In this document: piece after piece, positions 11,515 through 19,557 of the stretch
Position numbering within the stretch: position 1 is the first letter of the stretch
Layout: the number at the start of each line of letters is the position of its first letter
Assembly: GCF_012927405.1 (NCBI RefSeq)
Contig: NZ_JABBGM010000002.1
Span: 496,001 to 560,000 of the forward strand
Length of the DNA: 64,000 nucleotides
Reading direction: 5' to 3'
Origin: Novosphingobium olei
Lineage (GTDB): Bacteria; Pseudomonadota; Alphaproteobacteria; Sphingomonadales; Sphingomonadaceae
Notes under the pieces: generated by a model
Told to the model about the DNA's origin: nothing
Databases searched by the model: none
The model's input: the letters and a program-made list of their open reading frames with translations, nothing else
Program-made: the position numbers and the translations under genes

Positions 11515-12798
11515 TCAGCCGGCCCGTCCCGCCTTGCCCAGCGGGACCACGTTGCCTTGCGCATATCCCTTCATCAGTTGCGCCTCGGTCGTTCCGATAT
11601 AGTCCCGCGTCAGCGGCAGCGCGTCACGATCGCGCACGATCTGGAACTGGAAGTTGACCAGGTCGCCGTGCTCGAACGCGGTGGCAGCCCCGGCAAGGTA
11701 GAACAGCCACATGCGATAGAACCGCGCGTCGTACAGCTCGACGATGCGCCCTTCGTTGGCAATGCAGCGCCGATACCATTCGCGCAGGGTCAGGGCATAG
11801 TGGCGGCGCAGCACCTCGACATCGCTTACCATCAGCTTGTTGAGTTCGATCCCCTGCAGCATCTCGCTCATCGACGGAATGTAGCCGCCGGGGAAAATGT
11901 ACTTGCGCGTGAAGCCGTCGGTCCCGGTCGGCGGGCCAGCACGGCCGATCGTGTGCAGCAGCATCACCCCATCGTCGGCCAGCAGGTCATGGCACGTGCG
12001 GAAAAAGGTGCGATAGTTCGGCACGCCAACGTGCTCGAACATGCCCACCGAAACGATGCGGTCGAACCGTCCTTCCACGTCGCGATAGTCGGTCAGCGAG
12101 AACGTCACCTTGTCGGCCACGCCCTCGCGCGCGGCCCAGGCCTTGGCGTACGAGATCTGCTCCTCGCTCAGCGTCACGCCATGGACGCTTGCCCCGGTCA
12201 TGCGATGGATCGTCATGGCAAGCCCGCCCCAGCCGCAGCCGATGTCGAGCACCCGCTGGCCCGGGCGCAGGTCCAGCTTTGCCGCGATGTGCGCGATCTT
12301 GGCTTCCTGAGCGGCCTCGAGCGTGGTCACGCCCTCCGGCCAGTAGGCACAGGAATATTGCCGCAGCGGATCGAGGAACAGCTCGTAGAGATCGTTGCCG
12401 ATGTCGTAGTGGTGCGCCACGTTGCGCTTGGAGGCGACGCGCTGGTTGCGCTGGTCGATCAGGAACGCGATGCGCTCCAGCACCTTCTTCAGCGGGCCGG
12501 GATTGTCGAGGTCGCCCCCGCGTTCCCACGGGTTGTTGCGGCGGATGAAGCCGACGAAATCCATGATGTCGCCGCCCTCGATCCTGGCGCGTCCGTCCAT
12601 GTAGGCTTCGGCAAAACCGAGCGAGGGATCGCGCGCGATCGCGCCCGGCACCTTCGCATCCATCAGCCGCAGCCCCAGATCGGGCCAGCCCTCGGTCGCG
12701 GTGCCATAGACCCGTGTCTTGCCCGAGCTTTCGGTAACCGTCAGCGTCCCTTTGCGAACCAGCCGCTTCAGCGCCTGATCCAGCAACAGCATGCTCAT
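11515..12798 (-). CDS. cfa: Cyclopropane-fatty-acyl-phospholipid synthase
   Basis: SAM-dependent enzyme that cyclopropanates unsaturated acyl chains of membrane lipids, 427 residues. The N-terminal 130 residues are the lipid-associated CFAS extension (EAYMDGRARIEGGDIMDF); the methyltransferase domain has [17 protein letters not shown] near residue 180 and SEEQISYAKAWAAREGV near 210. VSVGMFEHVGVPNYRTFF and the Cys/Glu-containing YSCAYWPEG block are family hallmarks. The ATG at 12798 is chosen because GGGAGG lies six bases upstream; a 20-codon longer frame has no such site. Confidence 0.93.
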   Translation of the reverse strand: MSMLLLDQALKRLVRKGTLTVTESSGKTRVYGTATEGWPDLGLRLMDAKVPGAIARDPSLGFAEAYMDGRARIEGGDIMDFVGFIRRNNPWERGGDLDNPGPLKKVLERIAFLIDQRNQRVASKRNVAHHYDIGNDLYELFLDPLRQYSCAYWPEGVTTLEAAQEAKIAHIAAKLDLRPGQRVLDIGCGWGGLAMTIHRMTGASVHGVTLSEEQISYAKAWAAREGVADKVTFSLTDYRDVEGRFDRIVSVGMFEHVGVPNYRTFFRTCHDLLADDGVMLLHTIGRAGPPTGTDGFTRKYIFPGGYIPSMSEMLQGIELNKLMVSDVEVLRRHYALTLREWYRRCIANEGRIVELYDARFYRMWLFYLAGAATAFEHGDLVNFQFQIVRDRDALPLTRDYIGTTEAQLMKGYAQGNVVPLGKAGRAG

Positions 12799-12836
12799 TG
12801 CGTACCTCCCGAAGATCCCGCCGTCGCAAAGCATGA

Positions 12837-12882
12837 CGCGCGGCTTGCGTTCCCGCAAGCCGCGCGCCCGTTTTGTTTTTTC
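12837..12882 (+). terminator. Strong hairpin with T-tract between cfa and the glycine-zipper gene
   Basis: GCGCGGCTTGCG (12838-12849) pairs perfectly with CGCAAGCCGCGC (12854-12865) around a TTCC loop, plus one more outer pair. On the + strand it is followed by GCCCG and then TTTTGTTTTTT. The T-tract therefore points rightward although both flanking genes run leftward. The hairpin may still end the glycine-zipper transcript without a U-tract, or block antisense transcripts leaving cfa. Confidence 0.65.
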
Positions 12883-12893
12883 AAGCTAGGTGC

Positions 12894-13304
12894 TTAGCGG
12901 CACTGCAGTCCGCCGCGATCGATCTCGCGACCAAGCAGGCCGCCGCCCGCCGCGCCGAGGATCGTGCCCAGCGCCCGGTCGCCACGGTTATCGATCGAGC
13001 GGCCGACAAGCGCACCAACGCCTGCGCCGATGATCAGGCCCGTGGTGCCGTTGTTGCGGCGGCAGTAGTAACGGCCGTCGTTACCGCGCCAGATGCGATC
13101 GTTGCGCGAAAGGCGGCGAGGTTCGCGATAGCGGCCATAGCGGTCATAGTCGCCCGAACGATAGTCGCGGCGGTAGTCACGATCACGATCACGATCGTGG
13201 TCGCGGCGGCCATGCGCCGGGGCCCACGACGGCGGGTCCGCCAGCGCCGGAGCGGCGGGAACGGCGACGGCGGCAAGCACCGCGGCGATGATCATCTTCT
13301 TCAT
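12894..13304 (-). CDS. Glycine-zipper (17-kDa antigen type) envelope protein
   Basis: A 136-residue exported protein. Residues 1-22 form a signal peptide (MKKMIIAAVLAAVAVPAAPALA). A strongly charged, Arg/Asp/Tyr-rich stretch follows (HDRDRDRDYRRDY near residue 35), then WRGNDGRYYCRRNNGTTG, which leads into the glycine zipper GLIIGAGVGALVGRSID and ILGAAGGGLLGREID near the C-terminus. This is the Rickettsia 17-kDa antigen/glycine-zipper 2TM layout. The ATG at 13304 is chosen over an in-frame extension because AGGGAGC lies eight bases upstream and the signal peptide starts there. Role is probably in envelope structure or stress; the exact function is unknown. Confidence 0.85.
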   Translation of the reverse strand: MKKMIIAAVLAAVAVPAAPALADPPSWAPAHGRRDHDRDRDRDYRRDYRSGDYDRYGRYREPRRLSRNDRIWRGNDGRYYCRRNNGTTGLIIGAGVGALVGRSIDNRGDRALGTILGAAGGGLLGREIDRGGLQCR

Positions 13305-13486
13305 GGCGAAAAGCTCCCTGCTGTTTGCCGATATTCGATTGTGACGGGCAACGCGGGGGGTGGACTTGCGATCCACAACGCCGGATGAACGCAGCAACGC
13401 GCGGCTCTTTCCGGGACAGGGCGTTTCCTGCGGGCGATGGATCACCTCTGCAGGTATGAACAGGCTATGAGAAAAAGGCGAAAATC

Positions 13487-14326
13487 GTGCTGATCGATCT
13501 GGTTGACGTGTTCGGACGCCAAGCGATGACCGGAAATCCGCTCGCCGTCGTGCGTGGCGGAGAAGCGCTTTCGTCTGACCAGATGCTGGCGCTGACCCGT
13601 TGGCTGGGTTTTTCGGAAACGACCTTCCTCCTGCCTCCGACCGATCCGGGGGCCGATTACCGCGTGCGCATCTTCTATCCCGCGGGCGAGCTGCCGTTTG
13701 CCGGGCACCCGACTCTCGGCACAGCGCGCGCCTGGCGCGCGGCGGGTGGCGTTCCGCGCCAGGACGGGGTGATCGTCCAGCAATGCGGCATCGGCCTGGT
13801 CGAGGTGCGCGAGGAGGGCGAGGAGCTTGCCTTCCGTGCGCCGCCGCTGTTGCGGGCGGGGCCGCTGGACGAAGAGGACGCGCGCGAGGCGATGCGCGTC
13901 GCCGGCGTTACGCGCGAGCAGGTGGTCGCGGCCGTGCACGCGGACAACGGGCCCGGCTGGCGGCTTCTGGTGCTTCGCTCGGCCGAGGACGTTCTCGCAG
14001 CGCAGCCGGTGGCGCGGGCCACCGTGCCCACCGACGTCGGCCTGGTCGGGCCCTTGGCCCCCGGCGGCGAGGCCACATGGGAAGTGCGCGCCTTCTTCAC
14101 CAAGCCGGACGGCACGTTCACCGAAGATCCCGTGACCGGCAGCCTGAACGCCGCGATCGCGCTCACCCTGTTCGAACGGGGCGAGGGCGGCGAGGGCTAC
14201 GTCGCCGCGCAGGGCCGCAAGGTCGGTGCAGACGGCCGCGTCAGCGTGCGCCGAACCGCGGACGGCGTGTGGATTGGCGGACGCGCCGACATGGTGTCAC
14301 AAGGCGGCACTCTCACCATGGGATAG
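13487..14326 (+). CDS. PhzF-family isomerase-like protein
   Basis: A 279-residue member of the PhzF/diaminopimelate-epimerase fold. Typical features are the N-terminal DVFGRQAMTGNPLAVV, LGFSETTFLLPP (residues 41-52) with the catalytic-type Glu in SETTF, IFYPAGELPFAGHPTLGTA near residue 63, and the C-terminal GTFTEDPVTGSLNAAIA near residue 209. Many members have no known substrate and none of the neighbours is a phenazine gene, so phenazine synthesis should not be inferred. The start is GTG at 13487. The gene lies between two unrelated units. Confidence 0.88.
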   Translation: MLIDLVDVFGRQAMTGNPLAVVRGGEALSSDQMLALTRWLGFSETTFLLPPTDPGADYRVRIFYPAGELPFAGHPTLGTARAWRAAGGVPRQDGVIVQQCGIGLVEVREEGEELAFRAPPLLRAGPLDEEDAREAMRVAGVTREQVVAAVHADNGPGWRLLVLRSAEDVLAAQPVARATVPTDVGLVGPLAPGGEATWEVRAFFTKPDGTFTEDPVTGSLNAAIALTLFERGEGGEGYVAAQGRKVGADGRVSVRRTADGVWIGGRADMVSQGGTLTMG

Positions 14327-14399
14327 GCATGTAGGTTAGTTATATTTCCTACAAGAACCGATTTGGTTATCTAGAGCGTCCCTTGCAAGGAGCCTCAAG

Positions 14400-15563
14400 A
14401 TGCCAAACCCCCCCATACAGTTCCCCTCGACGTTCACCGCGGCCAACGCGGTGGCCTTCGCCAACCCGGACAATTCGGCCCAGACCGTCAGCCTCGATGC
14501 GCCGCTGCCTGTCGCGGTGACCAACCTGCCGGGAAGCCAGACCGTCTCGGTGGCGAACTTCCCGACGACGCAGGCGATCTCTGCCGCAAGCCTTCCGCTG
14601 CCCACCGGGGCGGCGACGGCCACCGCGCAGGCGTCGGCGATCACCACGCTTTCGGCGATCTCGGGCCAGCTTCCCGCCAGCCTTGGCGCCAAGACCGGTG
14701 CGGCCAGCCTGTCGATCGCGCCGGCGACGGACCTTGCCAACATTGAACCCGCCGGCGCCGCCGTCACCGGCACCACGATGCCGACCGGCGGTACGGGGCT
14801 GACCGGCTGGCTCTCGGCGATCTATCGTTCGTGCAGCGAAGGCGCGGCGGTTACCGGCACAGCGACGTCGGCCGCAGTCGTCGTTTCGGCCAGCAATTCG
14901 CTCTATATGGGTGGTTCGTTCCAGGTGACCAGCGCCGGAACGTCGTGCACGGTCAGCTATGAACAGTCGAACGACGGCACGAACTGGGTCGCGCTGCCGG
15001 TGATCTCCAGCGCTGCCGCCAACAGCGCGCCGGTCACCAGCTCGACGATCGCCGGCCTTTTCAGCTTCAGCTCCACCGCCGCCTTCGTCCGCGCGCGCGT
15101 GTCGACTTATGGCAGCGGCACGGTCTCGATCACGTTGTCGCAAAAGCAGCAGTCGAGCAGCTTCAGCGGCGTGTCGCTCGCCGGCGGCTCGTCGGCGCTC
15201 GGTTCGGTGACGGTCACTGGCACGGTCAATTCGACCACCGGCTTTACCGACAGCCAGACCGCGCTGGCCGCATCGGCCACGTTCACCGGGACGGGGCGCA
15301 ACACCAACAGCCTGCAGTACTGCTTCTTCAACGCCTGTGCCTATGCCGACCAGGCGGGCACGCTGTTCATCGACCAGTCGACCGATACAGGCACCACCTA
15401 CCAGCCGATCCTCAGCCAGGCTGTTACAGCGGGCGGTTCGGCCAACCTCTCGGTGCGTCTGTGCGGCAGCCTTGGTACCGGCGTGCTCTACCGTGTGCGC
15501 TATGTGAACGGCGCCACGGCGCAGACGGTGTTCCGCCTGTCGAGCAGCTACACCGCCTCGTGA
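14400..15563 (+). CDS. Orphan Ser/Thr/Ala-rich protein resembling phage tail-fibre or surface proteins
   Basis: A 387-residue protein without signal peptide, rich in Thr, Ser, Ala and Gly. The N-terminal third has short proline-bounded repeats (PLPVAVTNLPGSQTVSVANF and ASLPLPTG), a pattern common in phage tail and receptor-binding proteins. The later part has SYEQSNDGTNWVALP and DQSTDTGTTYQPIL, beta-rich segments with paired Cys. The start is well supported by AAGGAGCCTCAAG directly before the ATG, after an AT-rich 60-base leader. No other phage gene is nearby, and rlmN begins its convergent end nine bases downstream. It may be a domesticated phage structural gene or a lone surface protein; no function is proposed. 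Confidence 0.75.
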   Translation: MPNPPIQFPSTFTAANAVAFANPDNSAQTVSLDAPLPVAVTNLPGSQTVSVANFPTTQAISAASLPLPTGAATATAQASAITTLSAISGQLPASLGAKTGAASLSIAPATDLANIEPAGAAVTGTTMPTGGTGLTGWLSAIYRSCSEGAAVTGTATSAAVVVSASNSLYMGGSFQVTSAGTSCTVSYEQSNDGTNWVALPVISSAAANSAPVTSSTIAGLFSFSSTAAFVRARVSTYGSGTVSITLSQKQQSSSFSGVSLAGGSSALGSVTVTGTVNSTTGFTDSQTALAASATFTGTGRNTNSLQYCFFNACAYADQAGTLFIDQSTDTGTTYQPILSQAVTAGGSANLSVRLCGSLGTGVLYRVRYVNGATAQTVFRLSSSYTAS

Positions 15564-15572
15564 CGGTGGCCG

Positions 15573-16835
15573 TCAGCCGAGCGCGGCCTGCTTCTCTTCG
15601 GCGAGGCGGTCGAGCTCGGCGCGGCTCTTCTTTTCGGCAGCCGTCTTGAGCTGCCCGCACGCCGCGTCGATGTCGCGTCCGCGCGGCGTGCGCACCGGGG
15701 CGGAAATCCCGGCATCGAACACGATCTCGGCAAAGCGCTTGATTCGCTCCGGGCTCGAACATTCATAGACCGCGCCGTCCCACGGGTTGAACGGGATCAG
15801 GTTGACCTTGGCCGGCAGCTTGTACTGCTTGATCAGCCGGACCAGTTCGCGCGCATCGTCGTCGCTGTCGTTCTTGTCCTTCAGCATCACGTATTCGAAC
15901 GTGATCCGCCGCGCATTCGAAGCGCCGGGATAGTCGGCGCAGGCCTGCAGCAGTTCCTCGATCCCGTACTTGCGGTTGATCGGTACGATCTCGTCGCGCA
16001 CGTCCTTGGTCACTGCGTGGAGCGAGACGGCAAGGTTCACACCGATTTCCTCGCCCGCGCGGGCCATCATCGGCACCACGCCGCTGGTCGAAAGCGTGAT
16101 GCGGCGCTTCGACAGGGCAAGCCCGTCGCCATCCATCACCAGCTTCAGCGCATCGCGCACGTTGTCGAAGTTGTAGAGCGGCTCGCCCATGCCCATCATC
16201 ACGATGTTGGTGAGCAGGCGTCCGTCGGGGGTGTAGGCGCTGGCCGCTTCCTCGTCGTCGTCGTCGAAGTCCAGACCGGCCATGTTGCCGGCCCCCTTGG
16301 GCCATTCGCCCAGCGAATCGCGCGCGAGCATCACCTGGCCGACGATCTCGCCCGGCGTCAGGTTGCGCACCAGCCGCATCGTGCCGGTATGGCAGAAGCG
16401 GCAGTTGAGCGTGCAGCCGACCTGGCTGGAAACGCACAGCGTGCCGCGGTCGGCGTCGGGGATGAACACCATCTCGAAGTCATGCTTGTCCGCCGTGCGC
16501 AACAGCCACTTGCGCGTGCCGTCGGTCGAAACTTGCGCCTCGACGATCTCCGGACGGTCGATCACGAACCGTTCGGCCAGCCACGGGCGCATCGTCTTGG
16601 CGATGTCGGTCATCGCCTCGAAATCGGTCACGCCGCGGTGGTAGAGCCAGTGGAACACCTGCTTGGCGCGCAGCTTGGCGGCCTTGGGATCGAGCCCGGC
16701 TTCGCCGAACAGCTCGACGATGCGCTTCTTGGGCAGGCCGATCAGGTCGATCCGGCCATCTTCACGCGGGGTCACGTCACGCGGCACCGGAACGGGGTCC
16801 GTGTGCCCGGGGATCGGCATCAGGGGGGTGTGCAT
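15573..16835 (-). CDS. rlmN: Dual-specificity 23S rRNA/tRNA adenine-C2 methyltransferase RlmN
   Basis: Radical-SAM enzyme methylating A2503 of 23S rRNA and A37 of certain tRNAs; 420 residues, slightly long for the family. The iron-sulfur motif is CTLNCRFC (CxxxCxxC) near residue 148, and [10 protein letters not shown] and [17 protein letters not shown] are further signatures. The C-terminal CGQLKT carries the Cys used in the two-methylation mechanism. An internal acidic insertion ([15 protein letters not shown]) is seen near residue 190. Start is set at the ATG at 16835; ATG at 16820 is a close alternative and neither has a clear ribosome site. Confidence 0.95.
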   Translation of the reverse strand: MHTPLMPIPGHTDPVPVPRDVTPREDGRIDLIGLPKKRIVELFGEAGLDPKAAKLRAKQVFHWLYHRGVTDFEAMTDIAKTMRPWLAERFVIDRPEIVEAQVSTDGTRKWLLRTADKHDFEMVFIPDADRGTLCVSSQVGCTLNCRFCHTGTMRLVRNLTPGEIVGQVMLARDSLGEWPKGAGNMAGLDFDDDDEEAASAYTPDGRLLTNIVMMGMGEPLYNFDNVRDALKLVMDGDGLALSKRRITLSTSGVVPMMARAGEEIGVNLAVSLHAVTKDVRDEIVPINRKYGIEELLQACADYPGASNARRITFEYVMLKDKNDSDDDARELVRLIKQYKLPAKVNLIPFNPWDGAVYECSSPERIKRFAEIVFDAGISAPVRTPRGRDIDAACGQLKTAAEKKSRAELDRLAEEKQAALG

Positions 16836-17014
16836 GCGCGCGCATATAGGGAAGTGCGCCCGCTTTCGCAAACTCGCCCTGCCACTGTGGCGGTTTTGCC
16901 ACATAGCCTTGTTGTGTTAGGTTCATGAAACCGGCGATCTGTCTCATCCGTTCGAAGGACCAATGCCAGCCGATGCGTTTGCTTGCTGGCAGGGGTTACA
17001 GAACGGAGTTTTTT

Positions 17015-17686
17015 ATGAAGAAGATCAGCGCCATCCTTGCCGTCGGTGCGGCAGCGATCTCGGTCCCGGCGTTCGCGCAGGATGCCACGCCCGCGCAGAA
17101 TTTCCAGGGTCTTCGGGTCGAAGGCCTGGTCGGTTACGACCACAATCGTTCGGGCAGCAGCGTCGACATCGACAACACCCGCAACATCAAGCAGTCGATC
17201 GATGGCGTCGTCTACGGCATCGGTGCCGGCTACGACGTGGCCGCCGGCAGCAACTTTACCCTGGGTGCCGAAGCCGAAGTCACCGACAGCAGCGCCAAGT
17301 GGGACAACAACAATGGCGTGCCCAACACCTTCAACCTCGGCCGCGTAAAGGCCGGGCGTGACCTCTACTTCGGCGCTCGCGCGGGCTATGCGGTCTCGCC
17401 CTCGACGCTGGTCTACCTGAAGGGTGGCTACACCAACGCGCGCTATAACCTCGAAGGCACCGACGGCAGCACCAACCTGCGTCAGCGCCTCGATACCGAC
17501 GGCTGGCGCGTTGGCGCCGGTGTCGAACAGAAGGTCGGCACCAACGCCTATGTGAAGGCCGAATATCGTTACTCGAACTACTCGAAGGGCGAATTCGACT
17601 TCAACGGCGATACGCCGGACAGCAGCCGCTTCAACATCGATACCGATCGGCACCAGGTCATGGTCGGTGCGGGCGTGCGCTTCTGA
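17015..17686 (+). CDS. Outer-membrane beta-barrel protein, first of a tandem pair
   Basis: A 223-residue exported protein: signal peptide MKKISAILAVGAAAISVPAFA at residues 1-21, then alternating amphipathic strands (VYGIGAGYDVAAGSN, LYFGARAGYAVSP, VYLKGGYTNARYNL, VKAEYRYSNYSK) and a terminal GVRF whose final Phe is the usual barrel-assembly signal. It belongs to the opacity/OmpW-like porin group. The ATG at 17015 is chosen for the signal peptide and the upstream GGAGTTTTTT. A strong terminator follows, so it is its own unit. It is highly similar to the next gene. Confidence 0.88.
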   Translation: MKKISAILAVGAAAISVPAFAQDATPAQNFQGLRVEGLVGYDHNRSGSSVDIDNTRNIKQSIDGVVYGIGAGYDVAAGSNFTLGAEAEVTDSSAKWDNNNGVPNTFNLGRVKAGRDLYFGARAGYAVSPSTLVYLKGGYTNARYNLEGTDGSTNLRQRLDTDGWRVGAGVEQKVGTNAYVKAEYRYSNYSKGEFDFNGDTPDSSRFNIDTDRHQVMVGAGVRF

Positions 17687-17733
17687 TCCGGGAACGGATC
17701 GCCGCCTGACGGTTTGACCGTTCTCGAATGACG

Positions 17734-17766
17734 GGGCGGGCTGGAGCGATCCGGCCCGCCCTTGTT
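17734..17766 (+). terminator. Intrinsic terminator after first barrel gene, GNRA loop
   Basis: GGGCGGGC (17734-17741) pairs with GCCCGCCC (17754-17761). The stem continues inward through TGGA and TCCG (one G-T pair) to a GCGA tetraloop (17746-17749), giving about 12 pairs, followed by TTGTTA. The GNRA loop makes this an unusually stable terminator. Confidence 0.8.
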
Positions 17767-17782
17767 ATGCAACCAACTAAAT

Positions 17783-17802
17783 AGTGTTGCAGAAATAACA
17801 CT
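17783..17802. promoter_or_regulatory. Inverted repeat in the leader of the second barrel gene
   Basis: AGTGTT and AACACT flank an eight-base centre in the AT-rich 150-base region before the second barrel gene. It lies where a promoter and regulator site would be expected. No regulator can be named, so this is a candidate operator only. Confidence 0.4.
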
Positions 17803-17919
17803 GTCATTTGTTGTATTCGATTCAGGAAACCGAATGGCCGTGAAGTCATTCGTCAGTGGACTGCCGGCTGGGTCGCAACCTTCCGGTTACTGGCAGACAC
17901 GAAAAAGGGAGTTTCATTT

Positions 17920-18609
17920 ATGAAGAAGATCGTTGCCGCGCTTGTCGCCGTATCCACCATTGCTCTGGCCGCTCCGGCCTTTGCGCAGGACGCCAGTGAC
18001 GAAACGGTGTCGCCGTCGAAGAACTTCAGCGGCCTCAGCGTCAACACCACGATCGGCTGGGATCACCTGCGTTCGGGCAGCACCAAGGACATCGACAACG
18101 CCGCCAACGTGAAGCAGTCGCTGGACGGCATCGTGTTCGGTGGCGGCATCGGCTTCGACGTGCCGCTGGGCGATCGCCTGACGCTCGGCGCAGAAGGCGA
18201 AGCGACCACCAGCTCGGCCCGCTGGGACAACAACAACGGCGTTCCCAACACGTTCAACCTGGGCCGCGTGAAGGCCGAACGTGACCTCTACGTCGGTGCC
18301 CGTCTGGGCTTCGCCATGTCGCCCAAGACCCTGCTCTACGTGAAGGGTGGCTACACCAACGCCCGCTTTGCGCTGGAAGGCAACGGCGGCGGCCTGGTCA
18401 GCAACCAGCGCCTGGACACCGACGGCTGGCGCGCAGGCGCCGGTATCGAGCAGAAGCTCGGCGATCACGGTTTCGGCCGTATCGAATACCGCTACTCGAA
18501 CTACCAGAAGGCGGAATTCGACTTCAACGGCAACACGCCGGACAGCAGCCGCTTCAACATCGACACCGATCGTCACCAGGTCGTTGCCAGCGTTGGCGTG
18601 CGCTTCTGA
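17920..18609 (+). CDS. Outer-membrane beta-barrel protein, second of a tandem pair
   Basis: A 229-residue paralog of the preceding barrel. It has signal peptide MKKIVAALVAVSTIALAAPAFA, identical blocks RWDNNNGVPNTFNLGRVKA (one residue differs at the edge) and PDSSRFNIDTDRHQV, and a terminal GVRF with the C-terminal Phe. AAAGGGAGTTTCATTT precedes the ATG. It differs mainly in the surface-loop regions (for example SDETVSPSKNFSG near the N-terminus and the EGNGGGLVSNQR loop). This pattern suggests recent tandem duplication with loop divergence. It has its own AT-rich leader and a hairpin behind it, so expression of the two copies may differ. Confidence 0.88.
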   Translation: MKKIVAALVAVSTIALAAPAFAQDASDETVSPSKNFSGLSVNTTIGWDHLRSGSTKDIDNAANVKQSLDGIVFGGGIGFDVPLGDRLTLGAEGEATTSSARWDNNNGVPNTFNLGRVKAERDLYVGARLGFAMSPKTLLYVKGGYTNARFALEGNGGGLVSNQRLDTDGWRAGAGIEQKLGDHGFGRIEYRYSNYQKAEFDFNGNTPDSSRFNIDTDRHQVVASVGVRF

Positions 18610-18631
18610 TCACCTGATCGATCCGAAGACC

Positions 18632-18666
18632 AAAGCGGCGGGCCGGGGGCAACCTCGGCCCGCTTT
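18632..18666 (+). terminator. Hairpin after second barrel gene
   Basis: AAAGCGG and GGCC on the left pair with GGCC and CGCTTT on the right, with a three-base bulge and a short GC-rich loop, ending in TTT. It can serve the barrel gene and also the convergent gene that ends at 18671. Confidence 0.65.
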
Positions 18667-18670
18667 GCTG

Positions 18671-19168
18671 TCAGCGCCGCGCGCAGGCGAGTGTTGCGGC
18701 GTCGAGCGCGCTGGGCAATCCGGCAAGCCGCCATGTCTCGCGCGTCACCCGGCCGGGTTCGCGCAAGGTCACGGTCAGGTCCGTGGAAGACCGCATCGCC
18801 GCCACGATCGCCGCATCGGCGCGCCGGTCTTCGGCCCAGGCGCTGGCCCCGCCTGCCAACAGCACGAACGACTGCCCGCCGATCGACAGCGTGACCCGCG
18901 CGGCAGGCGAGGCAACGCGCGGCAGGCGCACATGGATCTGTCCGCGCACATCGCGCGTCGGCCAGCTGGCGACGGTCAGGTACGGCTGGAAATCGCGCTT
19001 CCGCCCCGGTGCCGGGCGCGGCATTGCGATGACGTAGCAGCGCGGCACGCCCGGATCGCGGAAGGCCGCCCAATCGTTCCACACGCCCAGCGAATCGCGC
19101 GCCTCCGCAACAGGGGCGGCCGCGACGGCCGTAATGGCCAGCGGCACGGCCAGCAGCGCCCGCTTCAC
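18671..19168 (-). CDS. Exported IalB-like protein, function unknown
   Basis: A 165-residue protein with signal peptide KRALLAVPLAITAVAAAPVAEA and the mature start RDSLGVWNDWAAFRDPGVPRCYV. The W-x-x-F followed by a single Cys, and the later VTLSIGGQSFVLLAGGASAWAED, resemble the invasion-associated locus B (IalB) family that is widespread in alphaproteobacteria without a clear general function. The start is GTG at 19168, overlapping the upstream gene's stop (GTGA). It is the last of four tightly packed leftward genes. Family assignment is moderate. Confidence 0.65.
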   Translation of the reverse strand: MKRALLAVPLAITAVAAAPVAEARDSLGVWNDWAAFRDPGVPRCYVIAMPRPAPGRKRDFQPYLTVASWPTRDVRGQIHVRLPRVASPAARVTLSIGGQSFVLLAGGASAWAEDRRADAAIVAAMRSSTDLTVTLREPGRVTRETWRLAGLPSALDAATLACARR

Positions 19169-19368
19169 CCTTCGAGCAGGTCCAGATTGGCGACGACGTC
19201 GTTGTCGGTGGCAAGGAACAGGCCGTCCTGCACCACCTCGCTCTGCGCGGCGGCAATCGCCATCGCCTGGTCCAGCGGGCCGTAGAACAGCGTTTCGGCC
19301 GATCCGCCTTCGGCTCCGTCACCCAGGTGATAGAGGCGCACCGTCGCCTCGCCATAGGTCGTGCGCAT
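19165..19368 (-). CDS. Small conserved-looking protein, 67 residues
   Basis: A 67-residue acidic soluble protein beginning MRTTYGEATVRLYHLGDG and ending VVANLDLLEG. The composition (few Arg/Pro, balanced hydrophobics) looks like a true protein, and four-base spacing or overlap with both neighbours supports translation. No motif or family is recognised. It sits between a DUF4169-type gene and the IalB-like gene in the same leftward unit. Confidence 0.6.
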   Translation of the reverse strand: MRTTYGEATVRLYHLGDGAEGGSAETLFYGPLDQAMAIAAAQSEVVQDGLFLATDNDVVANLDLLEG

Positions 19369-19371
19369 CGC

Positions 19372-19557
19372 TCAGTCGGGATCCCGCTCGCGCCGCAGGC
19401 CTGCGAGCCTGGCCGCAGCGCGCGCCGCTTCGGCGTCCTCGAGCGCCTTCTGCCCGGCGGTGCGGCCGAACTTGGCCCGGTTGGCCGCCGCCTCCGCCTG
19501 CGCGCCCGCGCGCTGCTTTGCCTTGCGGACGGCGCGAAGGTTGACGATCTCGGCCAT
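19372..19557 (-). CDS. DUF4169-type small basic protein
   Basis: A 61-residue protein beginning MAEIVNLRAVRKAKQRAGAQ, which matches the start pattern of DUF4169 proteins of alphaproteobacteria (AEIVNLRxxRKxxxR); the rest is Ala/Arg-rich and helical (AEAAANRAKFGRTAGQKALE). An in-frame extension to 19599 exists, but the ATG at 19557 shares one base with the upstream stop (TGATG), a typical coupled start. Function unknown; in other genomes the family often lies beside ribbon-helix-helix genes, which is not obvious here. Confidence 0.75.
   Translation of the reverse strand: MAEIVNLRAVRKAKQRAGAQAEAAANRAKFGRTAGQKALEDAEAARAAARLAGLRRERDPD

Noticed and set aside
13487..14326. Phenazine biosynthesis from the PhzF-like gene
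   Set aside because: No other phz gene is present and most PhzF-family members have other or unknown roles.
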